Source: an uncultured Clostridium sp. (GTDB lineage Bacteria; Bacillota; Clostridia; Lachnospirales; Lachnospiraceae). From it: a DNA stretch of 39,267 nt. Under the pieces are notes generated by a model. That model did not search any database. It was given only the letters and a program-made list of their open reading frames with translations, and was not told the origin of the DNA. Positions 8,167 through 16,366 of the stretch are shown here, in pieces. Positions within the stretch are counted from its first letter, which is position 1. Each line of letters opens with the position of its first letter. The DNA lies in contig CAKSBP010000030.1 of NCBI GenBank assembly GCA_934438135.1, forward strand, positions 1 to 39,267, written 5' to 3'. The translations under genes and the position numbers were made by a program.

Positions 8167-9093
8167 ATGAAATATATCTGGAATACCTCAGATTTCCAGC
8201 TTAAAAATACGGCGGTTTCGTTAGGAAAATTTGATGGTTTTCATATGGGACACAGGTTGTTAATTGAATATGTAACTTCCTTAAAAAAAACCGGTTACAC
8301 AGCAGTAACTTTTTCATTTTTTGTGCATCCGGGTTTTTTCTTATCCTCGAATTCCATGAGACTTATTTATACGGAGGAAGAAAAAGTAGATCGTGCTCGT
8401 GAGCTTGGGTCCGATTATCTGGTATCCTTTCCGTTTAATGAGTCAGTTATGCATATGACGCCGGAACAGTTTGTAAAAGAAGTCCTGGTTGACAGGCTGG
8501 ATGCAAAGGTAGTTGTTGTTGGAAAAGACTATCATTTTGGACGAGATCGTGCCGGAAATGTTGAGCTTCTTGAGAAGCTAGGTGAGAAGTATGGATTTAC
8601 GGTAACGGCATTTGATAAAGTGATTATGGATGGTGGAGAAGTCAGCAGTACAAGAATCCGAAAAGCTCTCTTAGAGGGGAAAATGGAAGAAGCCAATAAA
8701 ATGCTCGGTGCTCCATACCGGGTAAAGGGGGAAGTTATTTCTGGAAATCAAATCGGAAGGACACTTGGAATGCCGACCGCAAACATTGTTCCAAATGCTG
8801 AAAAGCTGGTGCCGCCGAATGGTGTGTATGCATCTAGAATCCATATTGATGGGAAGATTTATAGTGGAATCACCAATGTCGGTTATAAACCAACAATTGG
8901 TGATAAGAATGAAAAAGGAATTGAAACCTTTATCTTTGATTTTGATGAAAATATCTATGGAAAGACCATTGAAGTAGAGCTTCATGCGTATGAGCGGGGC
9001 GAGCAGAAATTTACTTCTTTAAAAGAATTACAGAGTCAGATGCAAAGAGACTGTCTGTTTTCCAAAGAGTATTTTAAAGCCACTTGTTCGTAA
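8167..9093 (+). CDS. ribF: Bifunctional riboflavin kinase / FAD synthetase RibF
   Basis: A 308-residue RibF, normal length. The N-terminal FMN adenylyltransferase domain shows the nucleotidyl-transferase motif LGKFDGFHMGHRLLI (about residues 19-33), GKDYHFGRDRAGN and SSTRIRKALLEG. The C-terminal riboflavin kinase domain shows GRTLGMPTANI and GVYAS, followed by NVGYKPTIG and ETFIFDF. It converts riboflavin to FMN and then FAD in the cytoplasm. A GGAAGG site precedes the ATG. It is the last gene of the operon. Its final 20 bases overlap the 3' end of the convergent MocR-type gene, and no terminator hairpin is visible between them. Confidence 0.96.
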   Translation: MKYIWNTSDFQLKNTAVSLGKFDGFHMGHRLLIEYVTSLKKTGYTAVTFSFFVHPGFFLSSNSMRLIYTEEEKVDRARELGSDYLVSFPFNESVMHMTPEQFVKEVLVDRLDAKVVVVGKDYHFGRDRAGNVELLEKLGEKYGFTVTAFDKVIMDGGEVSSTRIRKALLEGKMEEANKMLGAPYRVKGEVISGNQIGRTLGMPTANIVPNAEKLVPPNGVYASRIHIDGKIYSGITNVGYKPTIGDKNEKGIETFIFDFDENIYGKTIEVELHAYERGEQKFTSLKELQSQMQRDCLFSKEYFKATCS

Positions 9094-10477
9094 CAAACAG
9101 CTGATACAGCTTCTGGATTCCTGTCTGAATATTTTCTTCTGAAATATTTGCAAATCCCATTAAAAAAGTAGGAATATATTCTTTTGGTTTTTGAATGTAA
9201 TGTTCGCTTAAACTATAAAGATGTATTCCTTCTTTTTTTGCATTTTCTATGATATCTGTTTCTGATGCCTTCGTATGCATGGAGACTACAAGATGAAGAC
9301 CGGCATTTTCTCCTTCAATGGAAATGTGGCTGCCAAATTGCTTTAATGCCTGTAAAATAGCATCGTGTTTTGCTTTATATACTTTTCGCATTCGGTTTAA
9401 GTGTCGTTCGAAGTAATTTTCTTCCATAAATTTCGTAATAATTGCCTGGTCAATGCGAGAGACCGAACAGGAGTAGTAGAAGAGTTTCTCATGATATTCT
9501 TTCAGGAGTGGTTTTGGGAGAACCATATAACCGACACGGATGGAAGGTGCAATCGCACGGCTGAATGTTCCAATATAAATCACTTTTTCCTGTTCCACCA
9601 GTCCTTGCAGGGAAGGAATCGGCTTTCCTACATAACGGAATTCACTATCGTGATCATCCTCAATAATATAGCGGCTTTCCTTTTGAGCTGCCCATTCCAG
9701 CAGTTCCAGGCGGCGTTTTACAGGCATGACAATTCCTAATGGGTACTGATGAGACGGTGTTACATAAGCAATATCGGCACCAGACTGAGAGAGTTGGCTG
9801 ATATCCATACCAGACAGATCCATTTTTACCGGACGCGTCTGGAAGCCAAGTCCATGAAAAATCCGGTAGGCTCTCATGTAAGCAGGATTTTCTAATGCAA
9901 AGATGGTATCTTTGGAAAAAAGTCCGCCGAGAAGCTGAAGCAGGTAATCTACGCCGGCACCGACCACTACCTGTTCTTCCTGGCATCGTACTCCACGGGA
10001 ATGATGCAGGTAACTGGTGATGGCTTCTCGAAACGGCTGATCCCCCTGACTTTCCCCTGAGAGAAATAAATCAGTGTTAAAACTTAAGCAGTTTTTGGAC
10101 AGCTGCCGCCAAATCTGGTAGGGAAAATGGCTTAAATCTACGGAGAATGGCGAAAAGTCATAAGGAAGTCTGGATTCTTTTTTGGGCGGAGGATTCTGTT
10201 TAGTTCTTTGAATAGCTGGAACCGATAGCAGAGTATTTAAACTGGCAACGTAATAGCCGCTTTTTTCCTTGGATTCAATATAGCCCTCAGAAACCAGCTG
10301 GCTATAAGCAAGCTCTATCGTACTTCGGCTGACAGATAAGTGGGAGGCAAGTCCTCTGGTGGAAGGAAGTTTAGTGTGTTCAGCTAAATTTCCTTTCTGG
10401 ATCTCGAATTTTATATACGTATAAATCTGTTCATACAAAGGTGTCTCAGAATGTAGAGACAGAGGTATGGTAATCAT
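9074..10477 (-). CDS. MocR/PdxR-type GntR-aminotransferase fusion regulator
   Basis: A 467-residue fusion of an N-terminal GntR winged helix (TPLYEQIYTYIKFEIQKGNL, LPSTRGLASHLSVSRSTIELAY) to a fold-type I aminotransferase domain. MocR proteins use pyridoxal phosphate and an amino ligand as effector; PdxR members control vitamin B6 genes. I start at the ATG at 10477 because AAGGAG lies seven bases before it; an upstream in-frame ATG at 10504 lacks a ribosome site. The position where the PLP-binding lysine normally sits reads GTFSRAIAPSIRVGY: Arg307 (codon CGT) replaces Lys, so internal aldimine formation is doubtful. No pdx gene is adjacent. The divergent neighbour is a small membrane protein gene, a possible target. 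Confidence 0.88.
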   Translation of the reverse strand: MITIPLSLHSETPLYEQIYTYIKFEIQKGNLAEHTKLPSTRGLASHLSVSRSTIELAYSQLVSEGYIESKEKSGYYVASLNTLLSVPAIQRTKQNPPPKKESRLPYDFSPFSVDLSHFPYQIWRQLSKNCLSFNTDLFLSGESQGDQPFREAITSYLHHSRGVRCQEEQVVVGAGVDYLLQLLGGLFSKDTIFALENPAYMRAYRIFHGLGFQTRPVKMDLSGMDISQLSQSGADIAYVTPSHQYPLGIVMPVKRRLELLEWAAQKESRYIIEDDHDSEFRYVGKPIPSLQGLVEQEKVIYIGTFSRAIAPSIRVGYMVLPKPLLKEYHEKLFYYSCSVSRIDQAIITKFMEENYFERHLNRMRKVYKAKHDAILQALKQFGSHISIEGENAGLHLVVSMHTKASETDIIENAKKEGIHLYSLSEHYIQKPKEYIPTFLMGFANISEENIQTGIQKLYQLFVTNKWL

Positions 10478-10591
10478 AGTGTCATCTCCTTCTGGCTTGT
10501 TCAAAAAAATGAAAACGTTCTATTTAGATAATACCAATAAAAAACTATAACATGGAGACAGAATGGCGTCAAGGAAGGGGAAAGAAGGTAT

Positions 10592-10619
10592 TTGCAACAG
10601 AATAAAATAGTGGTAAAAT
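10592..10619 (+). promoter_or_regulatory. Promoter of small membrane protein gene
   Basis: TTGCAA at 10592-10597 and TAAAAT at 10614-10619, spacer 16 bases. It faces away from the MocR-type gene, so the 10478-10591 interval is a shared divergent control region. Confidence 0.5.
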
Positions 10620-10654
10620 AGAGGAGATACAAATGCAGAACGGAAGTGAGAAAG

Positions 10655-10879
10655 ATGAGAAAGAGTGACATTTTTCCATTGATGCTTGCAGTACTTATGT
10701 TAATTCTTGCTTTGCTTGAGTTTATACCATTTCGTTTTATTTATCCAATGGAATGTGCTGCAGCCATGTGGCTGATTTTAAATCACCAGAAACAGAAGAA
10801 ATCTATACAAAAACTGCTGTTATTGTCACTAATTGTATTCTTTCTGACGATTTTTATTGCGGAACTCTGTAACATTTAG
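10655..10879 (+). CDS. Small hydrophobic membrane protein, unknown
   Basis: A 74-residue protein that I do not recognise. It has a hydrophobic helix at about residues 7-24 (FPLMLAVLMLILALLEFI), a second weaker one around FIYPMECAAAMWLIL, a basic turn NHQKQKKSIQK, and a C-terminal helix LLLLSLIVFFLTIFIAEL, so two or three membrane passes are likely. I start at ATG 10655, preceded by GGAAG at a seven-base distance; a GTG at 10646 in frame would add three residues. A short overlapping frame (10633-10668) has a better ribosome site. The gene is divergent from the MocR-type regulator and upstream of the rpsO promoter. Confidence 0.6.
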   Translation: MRKSDIFPLMLAVLMLILALLEFIPFRFIYPMECAAAMWLILNHQKQKKSIQKLLLLSLIVFFLTIFIAELCNI

Positions 10880-10902
10880 TAATAGATTTTTTATAATTGC
10901 TA

Positions 10903-10931
10903 TTTACAGAGTCCTAAATTTATGCTATCAT
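10903..10931 (+). promoter_or_regulatory. Promoter of first rpsO copy
   Basis: TTTACA (10903-10908), spacer of 17, TATCAT (10926-10931). The transcript would begin about 10938, directly ahead of the structured leader. Confidence 0.6.
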
Positions 10932-10940
10932 AACAGAGTT

Positions 10941-11032
10941 GAGTGTACAATCACTCAGAACCGATGCTCAGGGCCAGGAAGAATCCGACCTGCTCTTAGC
11001 ATATGGTGATTATAATTTAGGAGGATTTTAAA
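10941..11032 (+). promoter_or_regulatory. Structured leader of first rpsO (candidate S15 autoregulatory site)
   Basis: Two pairings compete. GAGTG (10941-10945) can pair with CACTC (10952-10956), or AATCAC (10949-10954) can pair with GTGATT (11006-11011), closing a larger structure. Within the latter, ATGCT (10964-10968) pairs with AGCAT (10998-11002) and CAGG with CCTG. The 3' strand of the closing helix lies eight bases before the ribosome site AGGAGG (11019-11024). S15 is known to repress its own mRNA through unrelated leader structures in different bacteria; a role here is inferred. Confidence 0.5.
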
Positions 11033-11299
11033 ATGATTAGTACAGAAAAGAAACAGGAAATCATTGCAGCATACGGTAGAGATGCTCAGGATACAGGTTC
11101 ACCAGAAGTACAGGTTGCTTTATTAACAGAAAGAATTAATACTTTAACAGAACACTTAAAAGAAAACAAAAAAGATCACCATTCAAGAAGAGGTCTTCTG
11201 AAAATGGTTGGTCAGAGACGTAATATGTTAGAGTATTTAAAAGGCAAAGATATCGAAAGATACCGTGCTTTAATTGAAAAATTAGGCTTAAGAAAATAG
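11033..11299 (+). CDS. rpsO: Ribosomal protein S15 (copy 1)
   Basis: An 88-residue S15, exactly the usual length. It binds the three-way junction of 16S rRNA helices 20-22 and is a primary assembly protein of the 30S platform. The conserved core QDTGSPEVQVALLTERI, KDHHSRRGLLKMVGQRR and the YL...IERY segment are intact. AGGAGG stands eight bases ahead of the ATG. It is followed by its own terminator and then by a second, non-identical rpsO at 11469. By my hand count the two proteins match at 65 of 88 positions. All rRNA-contacting residues that I can recognise (DHHSRRG) are kept in both. Confidence 0.96.
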   Translation: MISTEKKQEIIAAYGRDAQDTGSPEVQVALLTERINTLTEHLKENKKDHHSRRGLLKMVGQRRNMLEYLKGKDIERYRALIEKLGLRK

Positions 11300-11312
11300 T
11301 AAGAATAATTTC

Positions 11313-11347
11313 ACTGCCGCAGAGCTTAAGTTCTGGGGCAGTTTTTT
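11313..11347 (+). terminator. Terminator after first rpsO
   Basis: ACTGCC-G-CAGA pairs with TCTG-G-GGCAGT (one G-G mismatch), and is followed at once by a run of six T. It separates the two rpsO genes into distinct transcription units, unless read through. Confidence 0.8.
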
Positions 11348-11373
11348 GATTATAAGCATGAATAAAATCTCCC

Positions 11374-11442
11374 AAACCGGGTATCCTATTACTACCGATA
11401 CAAAGTATTCGGAAACTCCGGCCATTGCTTCGTATCCGGTTT
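11374..11442 (+). promoter_or_regulatory. Structured leader of second rpsO
   Basis: AAACCGGGTAT (11374-11384) pairs with GTATCCGGTTT (11432-11442) over 11 base pairs including two G-U pairs. Inside it CCGATAC and GTATTCGG form a second hairpin with a one-base bulge. The closing helix ends 14 bases before the ribosome site AGGAGG. The architecture differs from the leader of the first copy. No convincing promoter was found between the first terminator and this element, so expression may depend on read-through or on a promoter I could not recognise. Confidence 0.5.
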
Positions 11443-11468
11443 AACGAAATCATTAGGAGGTTATACGA

Positions 11469-11735
11469 ATGCTTAGTAAAGAAAGAAAAGAAGAGATTTT
11501 TAAAGAGTACGGAAGAAATTCACAGGACACCGGTTCACCAGAAGTTCAGATTGCTCTTTTGACAACACGGATTAACGAGTTGACCGAGCATCTGAAAGTA
11601 AATGCCAAAGACCATCATTCTAGAAGAGGACTTCTTAAGATGGTTGGTAAAAGAAGAGGTATGTTAGATTACCTGAAGAAAAAAGATATTGAAAGATACC
11701 GTTCGATTATCCAGAAACTGAACATCAGAAAATAA
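11469..11735 (+). CDS. rpsO: Ribosomal protein S15 (copy 2)
   Basis: An 88-residue S15 paralogue with the full conserved core (QDTGSPEVQIALLTTRI, KDHHSRRGLLKMVGKRR). It differs from copy 1 at 23 positions by hand count, mostly in the N-terminal helix (LSKERKEEIFKEYGRNS) and in surface positions. Both copies are intact, with good ribosome sites, so neither looks like a pseudogene. The divergence is too large for a very recent duplication. This copy lies just upstream of pnp, the standard partner of rpsO in most bacteria, and so is likely the ancestral-position copy; that is inference. Confidence 0.95.
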   Translation: MLSKERKEEIFKEYGRNSQDTGSPEVQIALLTTRINELTEHLKVNAKDHHSRRGLLKMVGKRRGMLDYLKKKDIERYRSIIQKLNIRK

Positions 11736-11741
11736 GTTACG

Positions 11742-11778
11742 GGCTGCCGGGGAGAAATCCGAGGCAGCCTTCGTTTTT
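11742..11778 (+). terminator. Terminator between second rpsO and pnp
   Basis: GGCTGCC (11742-11748) pairs with GGCAGCC (11763-11769), followed by TTCG and a T5 run. Read-through may be partial, as pnp often receives transcripts from rpsO. Confidence 0.75.
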
Positions 11779-11882
11779 AAAGATAGAAAAGTATTGCTTC
11801 CTGCCATCGTATTCTTTTTATCTGTTTTTATTCATAAAAATGAAAAAGTGGGAAATTACATGTGGAAAATTAAATCTATAAG

Positions 11883-11891
11883 TGATATAAT
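11883..11891 (+). promoter_or_regulatory. Extended -10 promoter of pnp, with folded leader downstream
   Basis: TG-A-TATAAT at 11883-11891 is an extended -10 element; a matching -35 box is weak. The leader from about 11898 to 12039 can fold: GGAGATG near 11913 pairs with CGTCTCC near 11981, enclosing a TCACTG/CAGTGA hairpin near 11940-11961. pnp leaders are a known site of autoregulation through RNase III cleavage in Escherichia coli; whether that applies here is unknown. The 304-base gap between rpsO and pnp holds only this, the terminator and the ribosome site. Confidence 0.5.
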
Positions 11892-12039
11892 AGATGAAGT
11901 TATTGTGGGTGGAGATGTAACCCGAGACTTCTGAAGAGCTCACTGGCTGTGGATTCAGTGATTTGTTCAGTTGTTTCGGCGTCTCCCAAGCAAGGTGAAT
12001 GAATGTTTGCCAACTATAAAAATAAAAGGAGATTATTTT

Positions 12040-14124
12040 ATGTACAAAAGTTTTACTATGGAACTTGCCGGCAGAACACTTCGTGTAGATGTTGACAGAG
12101 TTGCGAAGCAGGCTAACGGTGCTGCATTTATGCATTATGGAGATACAGTAGTATTATCAACGGCTACTGCATCTGACAAACCACGAGATGGGATTGACTT
12201 CTTCCCATTAAGCGTAGAATACGAAGAAAAATTATACTCTGTTGGAAAGATTCCAGGCGGTTTCAATAAAAGAGAAGGCAAGGCTTCTGAAAATGCAATC
12301 CTTACTTCCCGTGTTATTGACCGTCCTATGCGTCCTTTATTCCCTAAGGATTACCGTAACGATGTTACATTAAATAACATGGTTATGTCTGTAGATCCAG
12401 AATGCAGTCCAGAATTAACAGCTATGTTAGGTTCTGCGATTTCAACAGCTATTTCAGATATTCCATTTGATGGTCCTTGTGCAACAACACAGGTTGGTTT
12501 AATTGATGGTGAATTTATCATCAACCCATCCAATGCACAGAAAGCAGAATCCGATTTACAGTTAACGGTTGCTTCTACCAGAGAAAAAGTTATCATGATT
12601 GAAGCTGGTGCTAATGAAGTGCCAGAGGATACGATGATTGAAGCTATTTTCAAAGCACATGAAGTAAATCAGGAAGTTATCAAATTCATCGATGGCATTG
12701 TTGCTGAATGCGGTAAAGCAAAACATGAATATGAAAGCTGCGCAGTTCCACAGGAATTATTCGATGCAATCAAAGAAATCATTCCACAGGAAGAGATGGA
12801 AGCTGCTGTATTTACAGATGTAAAACAGGACAGAGAAGAAAACATCAAGAAGATTACAGAAAAATTAGAAGAAGCATTTGCTGAAAATGAAGAATGGCTT
12901 GCATTATTAGGGGATGCAATCTATCAGTATGAGAAAAAAACAGTCAGAAAGATGATTTTAAAAGATCATAAGAGACCAGATGGACGTGAAATTACACAGA
13001 TTCGTCCGCTGGCTGCTGAAGTAGATATTGTTCCTAGAGTTCATGGTTCTGCTATGTTTACTAGAGGACAAACACAGATTTGTACCATTACGACACTTGC
13101 TCCATTATCGGATTCCCAGCGTATTGATGGATTAAATGAAACAGAAACAACAAAACGTTACATGCATCACTACAATTTCCCGAGTTACTCTGTTGGTGAA
13201 ACAAAACCATCCAGAGGACCAGGGCGTCGTGAAATCGGTCATGGTGCATTAGCAGAACGTGCTCTTGTTCCTGTACTTCCAACAGAAGCAGAATTCCCAT
13301 ATGCAATCAGAACAGTTTCCGAAACATTTGAATCCAATGGTTCTACATCACAGGCTTCTATTTGTGCATCTACGATGTCATTGATGGCTGCTGGTGTTCC
13401 TATTAAGAAACCAGTTGCAGGTATTTCCTGTGGTCTTGTTACAGGTGATACAGATGACGATTATATCGTATTAACAGATATCCAGGGGCTGGAAGATTTC
13501 TTTGGCGATATGGATTTTAAGGTTGCCGGAACAGAAGATGGTATCACAGCAATCCAGATGGATATTAAGATTCATGGTCTGACAAGAGCGATTATAGAAG
13601 AAGCAATAAAGAGAACAAGAGAAGCAAGAATGCACATCTTAAATAATGTTATGCTTCCATGTATTGGAGAGCCAAGACATGAAGTTGGAGAACTTGCACC
13701 TAAGATTCGCCAGATTCAGATTGATCCTCAGAAGATTGGTGATGTCGTTGGTCAGAGAGGTAAAACAATCAATACAATTATTGAAATGACAGGTGTTAAA
13801 ATTGATATCACAGATGATGGTGCCGTATCTGTATGTGGTACAGATAGTGCTATGTTAGAAGAAGCAATCCGTTTAATTAATATTATCACAACAGACTTCA
13901 AGGAAGGACAGATTTTTGAAGGTAAAGTAATTGCAATTAAAGAATTTGGTGCATTTATTGAATTTGCTCCTGGAAAAGAAGGAATGGTTCACATTTCTAA
14001 GATTTCTAAAGAAAGAATCAATCATGTAGAAGATGTCTTAACATTAGGTGATAAAGTGAAAGTTGTATGCTTGGGGAAAGATAAAATGGGAAGAATCAGC
14101 TTCAGCATGAAAGATGTAAAATAA
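12040..14124 (+). CDS. pnp: Polyribonucleotide nucleotidyltransferase (PNPase)
   Basis: A 694-residue PNPase of typical length. It degrades RNA 3' to 5' by phosphorolysis as a trimer. Two RNase PH domains are seen. The first contains GRTLRVDVDRVAKQANGA; the second contains GPGRREIGHGALAERAL and a GDTDDDYIVLTDIQGLEDFFGDMDFKVAGT stretch with metal-site aspartates. A KH domain follows (IGDVVGQRGKTINTIIEMTG), then an S1 domain (EGKVIAIKEFGAFIEFAPG) at the C terminus. The start is ATG 12040 with AAAGGAG about nine bases before; an in-frame ATG at 11971 lies inside the leader and lacks a ribosome site. A strong terminator follows. Confidence 0.97.
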   Translation: MYKSFTMELAGRTLRVDVDRVAKQANGAAFMHYGDTVVLSTATASDKPRDGIDFFPLSVEYEEKLYSVGKIPGGFNKREGKASENAILTSRVIDRPMRPLFPKDYRNDVTLNNMVMSVDPECSPELTAMLGSAISTAISDIPFDGPCATTQVGLIDGEFIINPSNAQKAESDLQLTVASTREKVIMIEAGANEVPEDTMIEAIFKAHEVNQEVIKFIDGIVAECGKAKHEYESCAVPQELFDAIKEIIPQEEMEAAVFTDVKQDREENIKKITEKLEEAFAENEEWLALLGDAIYQYEKKTVRKMILKDHKRPDGREITQIRPLAAEVDIVPRVHGSAMFTRGQTQICTITTLAPLSDSQRIDGLNETETTKRYMHHYNFPSYSVGETKPSRGPGRREIGHGALAERALVPVLPTEAEFPYAIRTVSETFESNGSTSQASICASTMSLMAAGVPIKKPVAGISCGLVTGDTDDDYIVLTDIQGLEDFFGDMDFKVAGTEDGITAIQMDIKIHGLTRAIIEEAIKRTREARMHILNNVMLPCIGEPRHEVGELAPKIRQIQIDPQKIGDVVGQRGKTINTIIEMTGVKIDITDDGAVSVCGTDSAMLEEAIRLINIITTDFKEGQIFEGKVIAIKEFGAFIEFAPGKEGMVHISKISKERINHVEDVLTLGDKVKVVCLGKDKMGRISFSMKDVK

Positions 14125-14195
14125 AAAATAATATGTGCTGGTTTAGCATGTAAAATAGAATCAAGTATCAGAGAAATCTGATATGCAAAGGAAAA

Positions 14196-14238
14196 AGTGA
14201 TGCTCTCGGTGCAGTGGTGTATGAGGGCATCGCTTTTT
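14196..14238 (+). terminator. Terminator after pnp
   Basis: A 12-base-pair stem (14196-14207 with 14223-14234, three G-U pairs) with a 15-base loop, ending in TTTTT. It separates pnp from the M16 peptidase gene. Confidence 0.8.
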
Positions 14239-14268
14239 GCTGATTAAAATAGGGAAGGATAACGATAG

Positions 14269-15495
14269 ATGGTAATCATAAAACAGCTGAGTAATGGAAT
14301 TCCAGTTATCATGGAACCGATTGAATATCTTCACAGTGCATCTTTTGGTGTCTATGTGAAAACGGGGTCTGCTTATGAAAATGCAGAAAACAATGGAATT
14401 TCTCATATGCTCGAGCATATGTTCTTTAAAAGCACGAAAAATCGGACAGCACGTCAGATTGCAGAAGAAATGGCACTTCTGGGAGGTAGTTTGAATGCTT
14501 TTACAGAGAAAGAGAGCACGTCTTTTTATGTGACTACGTTGTCAGAACAGATTCCAGAAGCAATCGGCCTAATTGGGGATATGCTGACCAATCCCTTGTT
14601 TCTGCCAGAAGAGCTGGAAAAGGAAAAAAGTGTGGTTTTGGAAGAAATTGATATGTATGACGATTCTCCGGATGACCTGGTACATGAAATGCTTCAGAAA
14701 GAGGCATGGAAGGATGCCCCTCTTGGCTATATTATTTCTGGTGAGCGCGAAAATGTAAAGCACTTTACCCAACAGCAATTATTTGCTTATAAAGAGGAGA
14801 TGTATACATCGGATCGAATGGTACTGTCAATTGCAGGAAAATTTTCAGAAGAAGAAGTTCTTGCGATGCTGGAAAAATGTTTTTCTTCTTTTACTGTATC
14901 CAAGGAAAATTGTGTGGAAATGGTACCTGTTTATCGTCCGGTTGTTTATAAACGTGTCAAAGATATGGAACAGGTGCATTTAAATATTGCATTCCCTTGT
15001 ATTTCGTATTTATCAGATGATAAATATGCACTGTATCTGTTGAATACGATTTTTGGAGGAGAAGATAATTCTAGATTGTTTCAGAGACTTCGGGAAGATG
15101 CAGGACTTGCCTACTCTATTTATTCTTATGAAAGCATTTATGAAACAGCAGGATTGTTCCATATTGATGCAGTGTTGAACCCATCAAAGTTAGACAAGGC
15201 GATGGAAGAAATTGAGAAAGCAGTGGCGGAAATCTGTGAAAATGGTGTTACCGAAAAAGAATTAAAACAGGCAAAGCAGCTGTTAAAAACCGATTTAATT
15301 ATTGGAAATGAAAGTACAAAGTCTAAGATTTACAATAATGGGAAAGCATACCTGACAAAAGGATACATTAAAAGTACAGAAGAAGTCTGTGAAGAAATTT
15401 ATAAAGTAACTTGTGAAGAGATTCGAAATTTTGCAGGAAAATATTTAAAATGGAATGAAAAATCAGTTTCTCTGGTAGGAAATATCAAAGGATAA
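14269..15495 (+). CDS. M16 family zinc metallopeptidase (MlpA/YmxG-like)
   Basis: A 408-residue M16 peptidase of the single-unit bacterial processing-peptidase type. The inverted zinc motif HxxEH is at His46-Met-Leu-Glu49-His50, and the distal zinc ligand is Glu126 (VVLEEIDMYDD), 76 residues further, the standard spacing. The second half carries the family's LNTIFGGEDNSRLFQRLRE and the RLREDAGLAYSIYS segment, the R/Y pair that contacts substrate in M16 enzymes. No signal peptide is visible, so it should act in the cytoplasm on peptides. A GGAAGG site precedes the ATG. Its place after pnp matches mlpA in Bacillus; the physiological substrate is not known from sequence. Confidence 0.92.
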   Translation: MVIIKQLSNGIPVIMEPIEYLHSASFGVYVKTGSAYENAENNGISHMLEHMFFKSTKNRTARQIAEEMALLGGSLNAFTEKESTSFYVTTLSEQIPEAIGLIGDMLTNPLFLPEELEKEKSVVLEEIDMYDDSPDDLVHEMLQKEAWKDAPLGYIISGERENVKHFTQQQLFAYKEEMYTSDRMVLSIAGKFSEEEVLAMLEKCFSSFTVSKENCVEMVPVYRPVVYKRVKDMEQVHLNIAFPCISYLSDDKYALYLLNTIFGGEDNSRLFQRLREDAGLAYSIYSYESIYETAGLFHIDAVLNPSKLDKAMEEIEKAVAEICENGVTEKELKQAKQLLKTDLIIGNESTKSKIYNNGKAYLTKGYIKSTEEVCEEIYKVTCEEIRNFAGKYLKWNEKSVSLVGNIKG

Positions 15496-15541
15496 TCATG
15501 CATACTTTCTCTGTATCTGCGAATACTAAAAGGGCATTCTT

Positions 15542-16339
15542 ATGGAAAGTCGAGGTATTCAAATGGCAAAAGAGAGTAAAGGCGGTCAGTCTGAGAAAGA
15601 GAAAAAGGAAGTTGAAGAACTGGACCGGAAAAAAATTAATGATTATGGACAGGTAACACTCGATGAGAACGGAAAAGATTTAAAAATACATCTTCTTTCT
15701 ATTATCGGAGAGATTGAAGGACACGAGTGCCTTCCGGCACAACATAAAGCAACAAAGTATGATCATGTACTGCCACAGCTGGCAGCAATTGAGGACAATA
15801 AGGAAATTGATGGTGTCCTGATTTTGATTAATACCGTTGGTGGCGATGTAGAAGCTGGTCTTGCTATGGCAGAGATGATTGCTTCCTTAAGTAAGCCAAC
15901 GGTTTCTCTTGTATTAGGAGGCAGCCACTCCATTGGCGTTCCGCTTGCAACATCCGCAGATTATAGTTTTATTGTGCCAACAGGAACTATGATTGTTCAT
16001 CCTGTACGTGTATCTGGAATGGTACTCGGTGTTCCGCAGTCTTTTGAATATATGGAAAAAATTCAGGATAGAATCCTGAACTTTACGGTGGCACATTCCA
16101 ACATTGATTATCTGCATTTGAAAAATCTGATGATGGATACAACGCAGTTGACGAAAGATATTGGATCGATTCTTGTGGGACATCAGGCGGTAGATGTTGG
16201 CATTATTGATGCAGTAGGTGGAATTCGAGAAGCATTGGAAAAACTGCATAGCATGGTGGATGAGAAGAAAAAAGATGAATCAGAGCAGAGTGTTCAGAGC
16301 GGAAACTCCAAACAGTGTTCTTGTTCCTGTAAAGAGTAA
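15542..16339 (+). CDS. TepA-like ClpP-class serine protease
   Basis: A 265-residue protein of the ClpP/crotonase superfamily, matching the Firmicute translocation-enhancing protein TepA (YmfB). The substrate-strand region reads DGVLILINTVGGDVEAGLAMAEMI. The nucleophile is Ser130 in GGSHSIGVPLA, and the likely catalytic His is in MIVHPVR. No signal peptide or membrane helix is seen. The N-terminal 40 residues are highly charged, and the C terminus ends in a Cys-rich KQCSCSCKE tail. ATG 15542 is preceded by AAAAGGG; an alternative ATG eight codons later (MAKESKGG) follows GAGG. TepA genes commonly lie beside spoIIIE in Firmicutes; here uppP and a foreign-looking cassette separate them. Confidence 0.85.
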   Translation: MESRGIQMAKESKGGQSEKEKKEVEELDRKKINDYGQVTLDENGKDLKIHLLSIIGEIEGHECLPAQHKATKYDHVLPQLAAIEDNKEIDGVLILINTVGGDVEAGLAMAEMIASLSKPTVSLVLGGSHSIGVPLATSADYSFIVPTGTMIVHPVRVSGMVLGVPQSFEYMEKIQDRILNFTVAHSNIDYLHLKNLMMDTTQLTKDIGSILVGHQAVDVGIIDAVGGIREALEKLHSMVDEKKKDESEQSVQSGNSKQCSCSCKE

Positions 16340-16366
16340 ATATTGAATGTGTATTATCTTTGAGTG

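Noticed and set aside
11971..12039. Upstream ATG as the start of pnp
   Set aside because: It lies in the folded leader without a ribosome site; ATG 12040 has AAAGGAG and starts the conserved PNPase N terminus.
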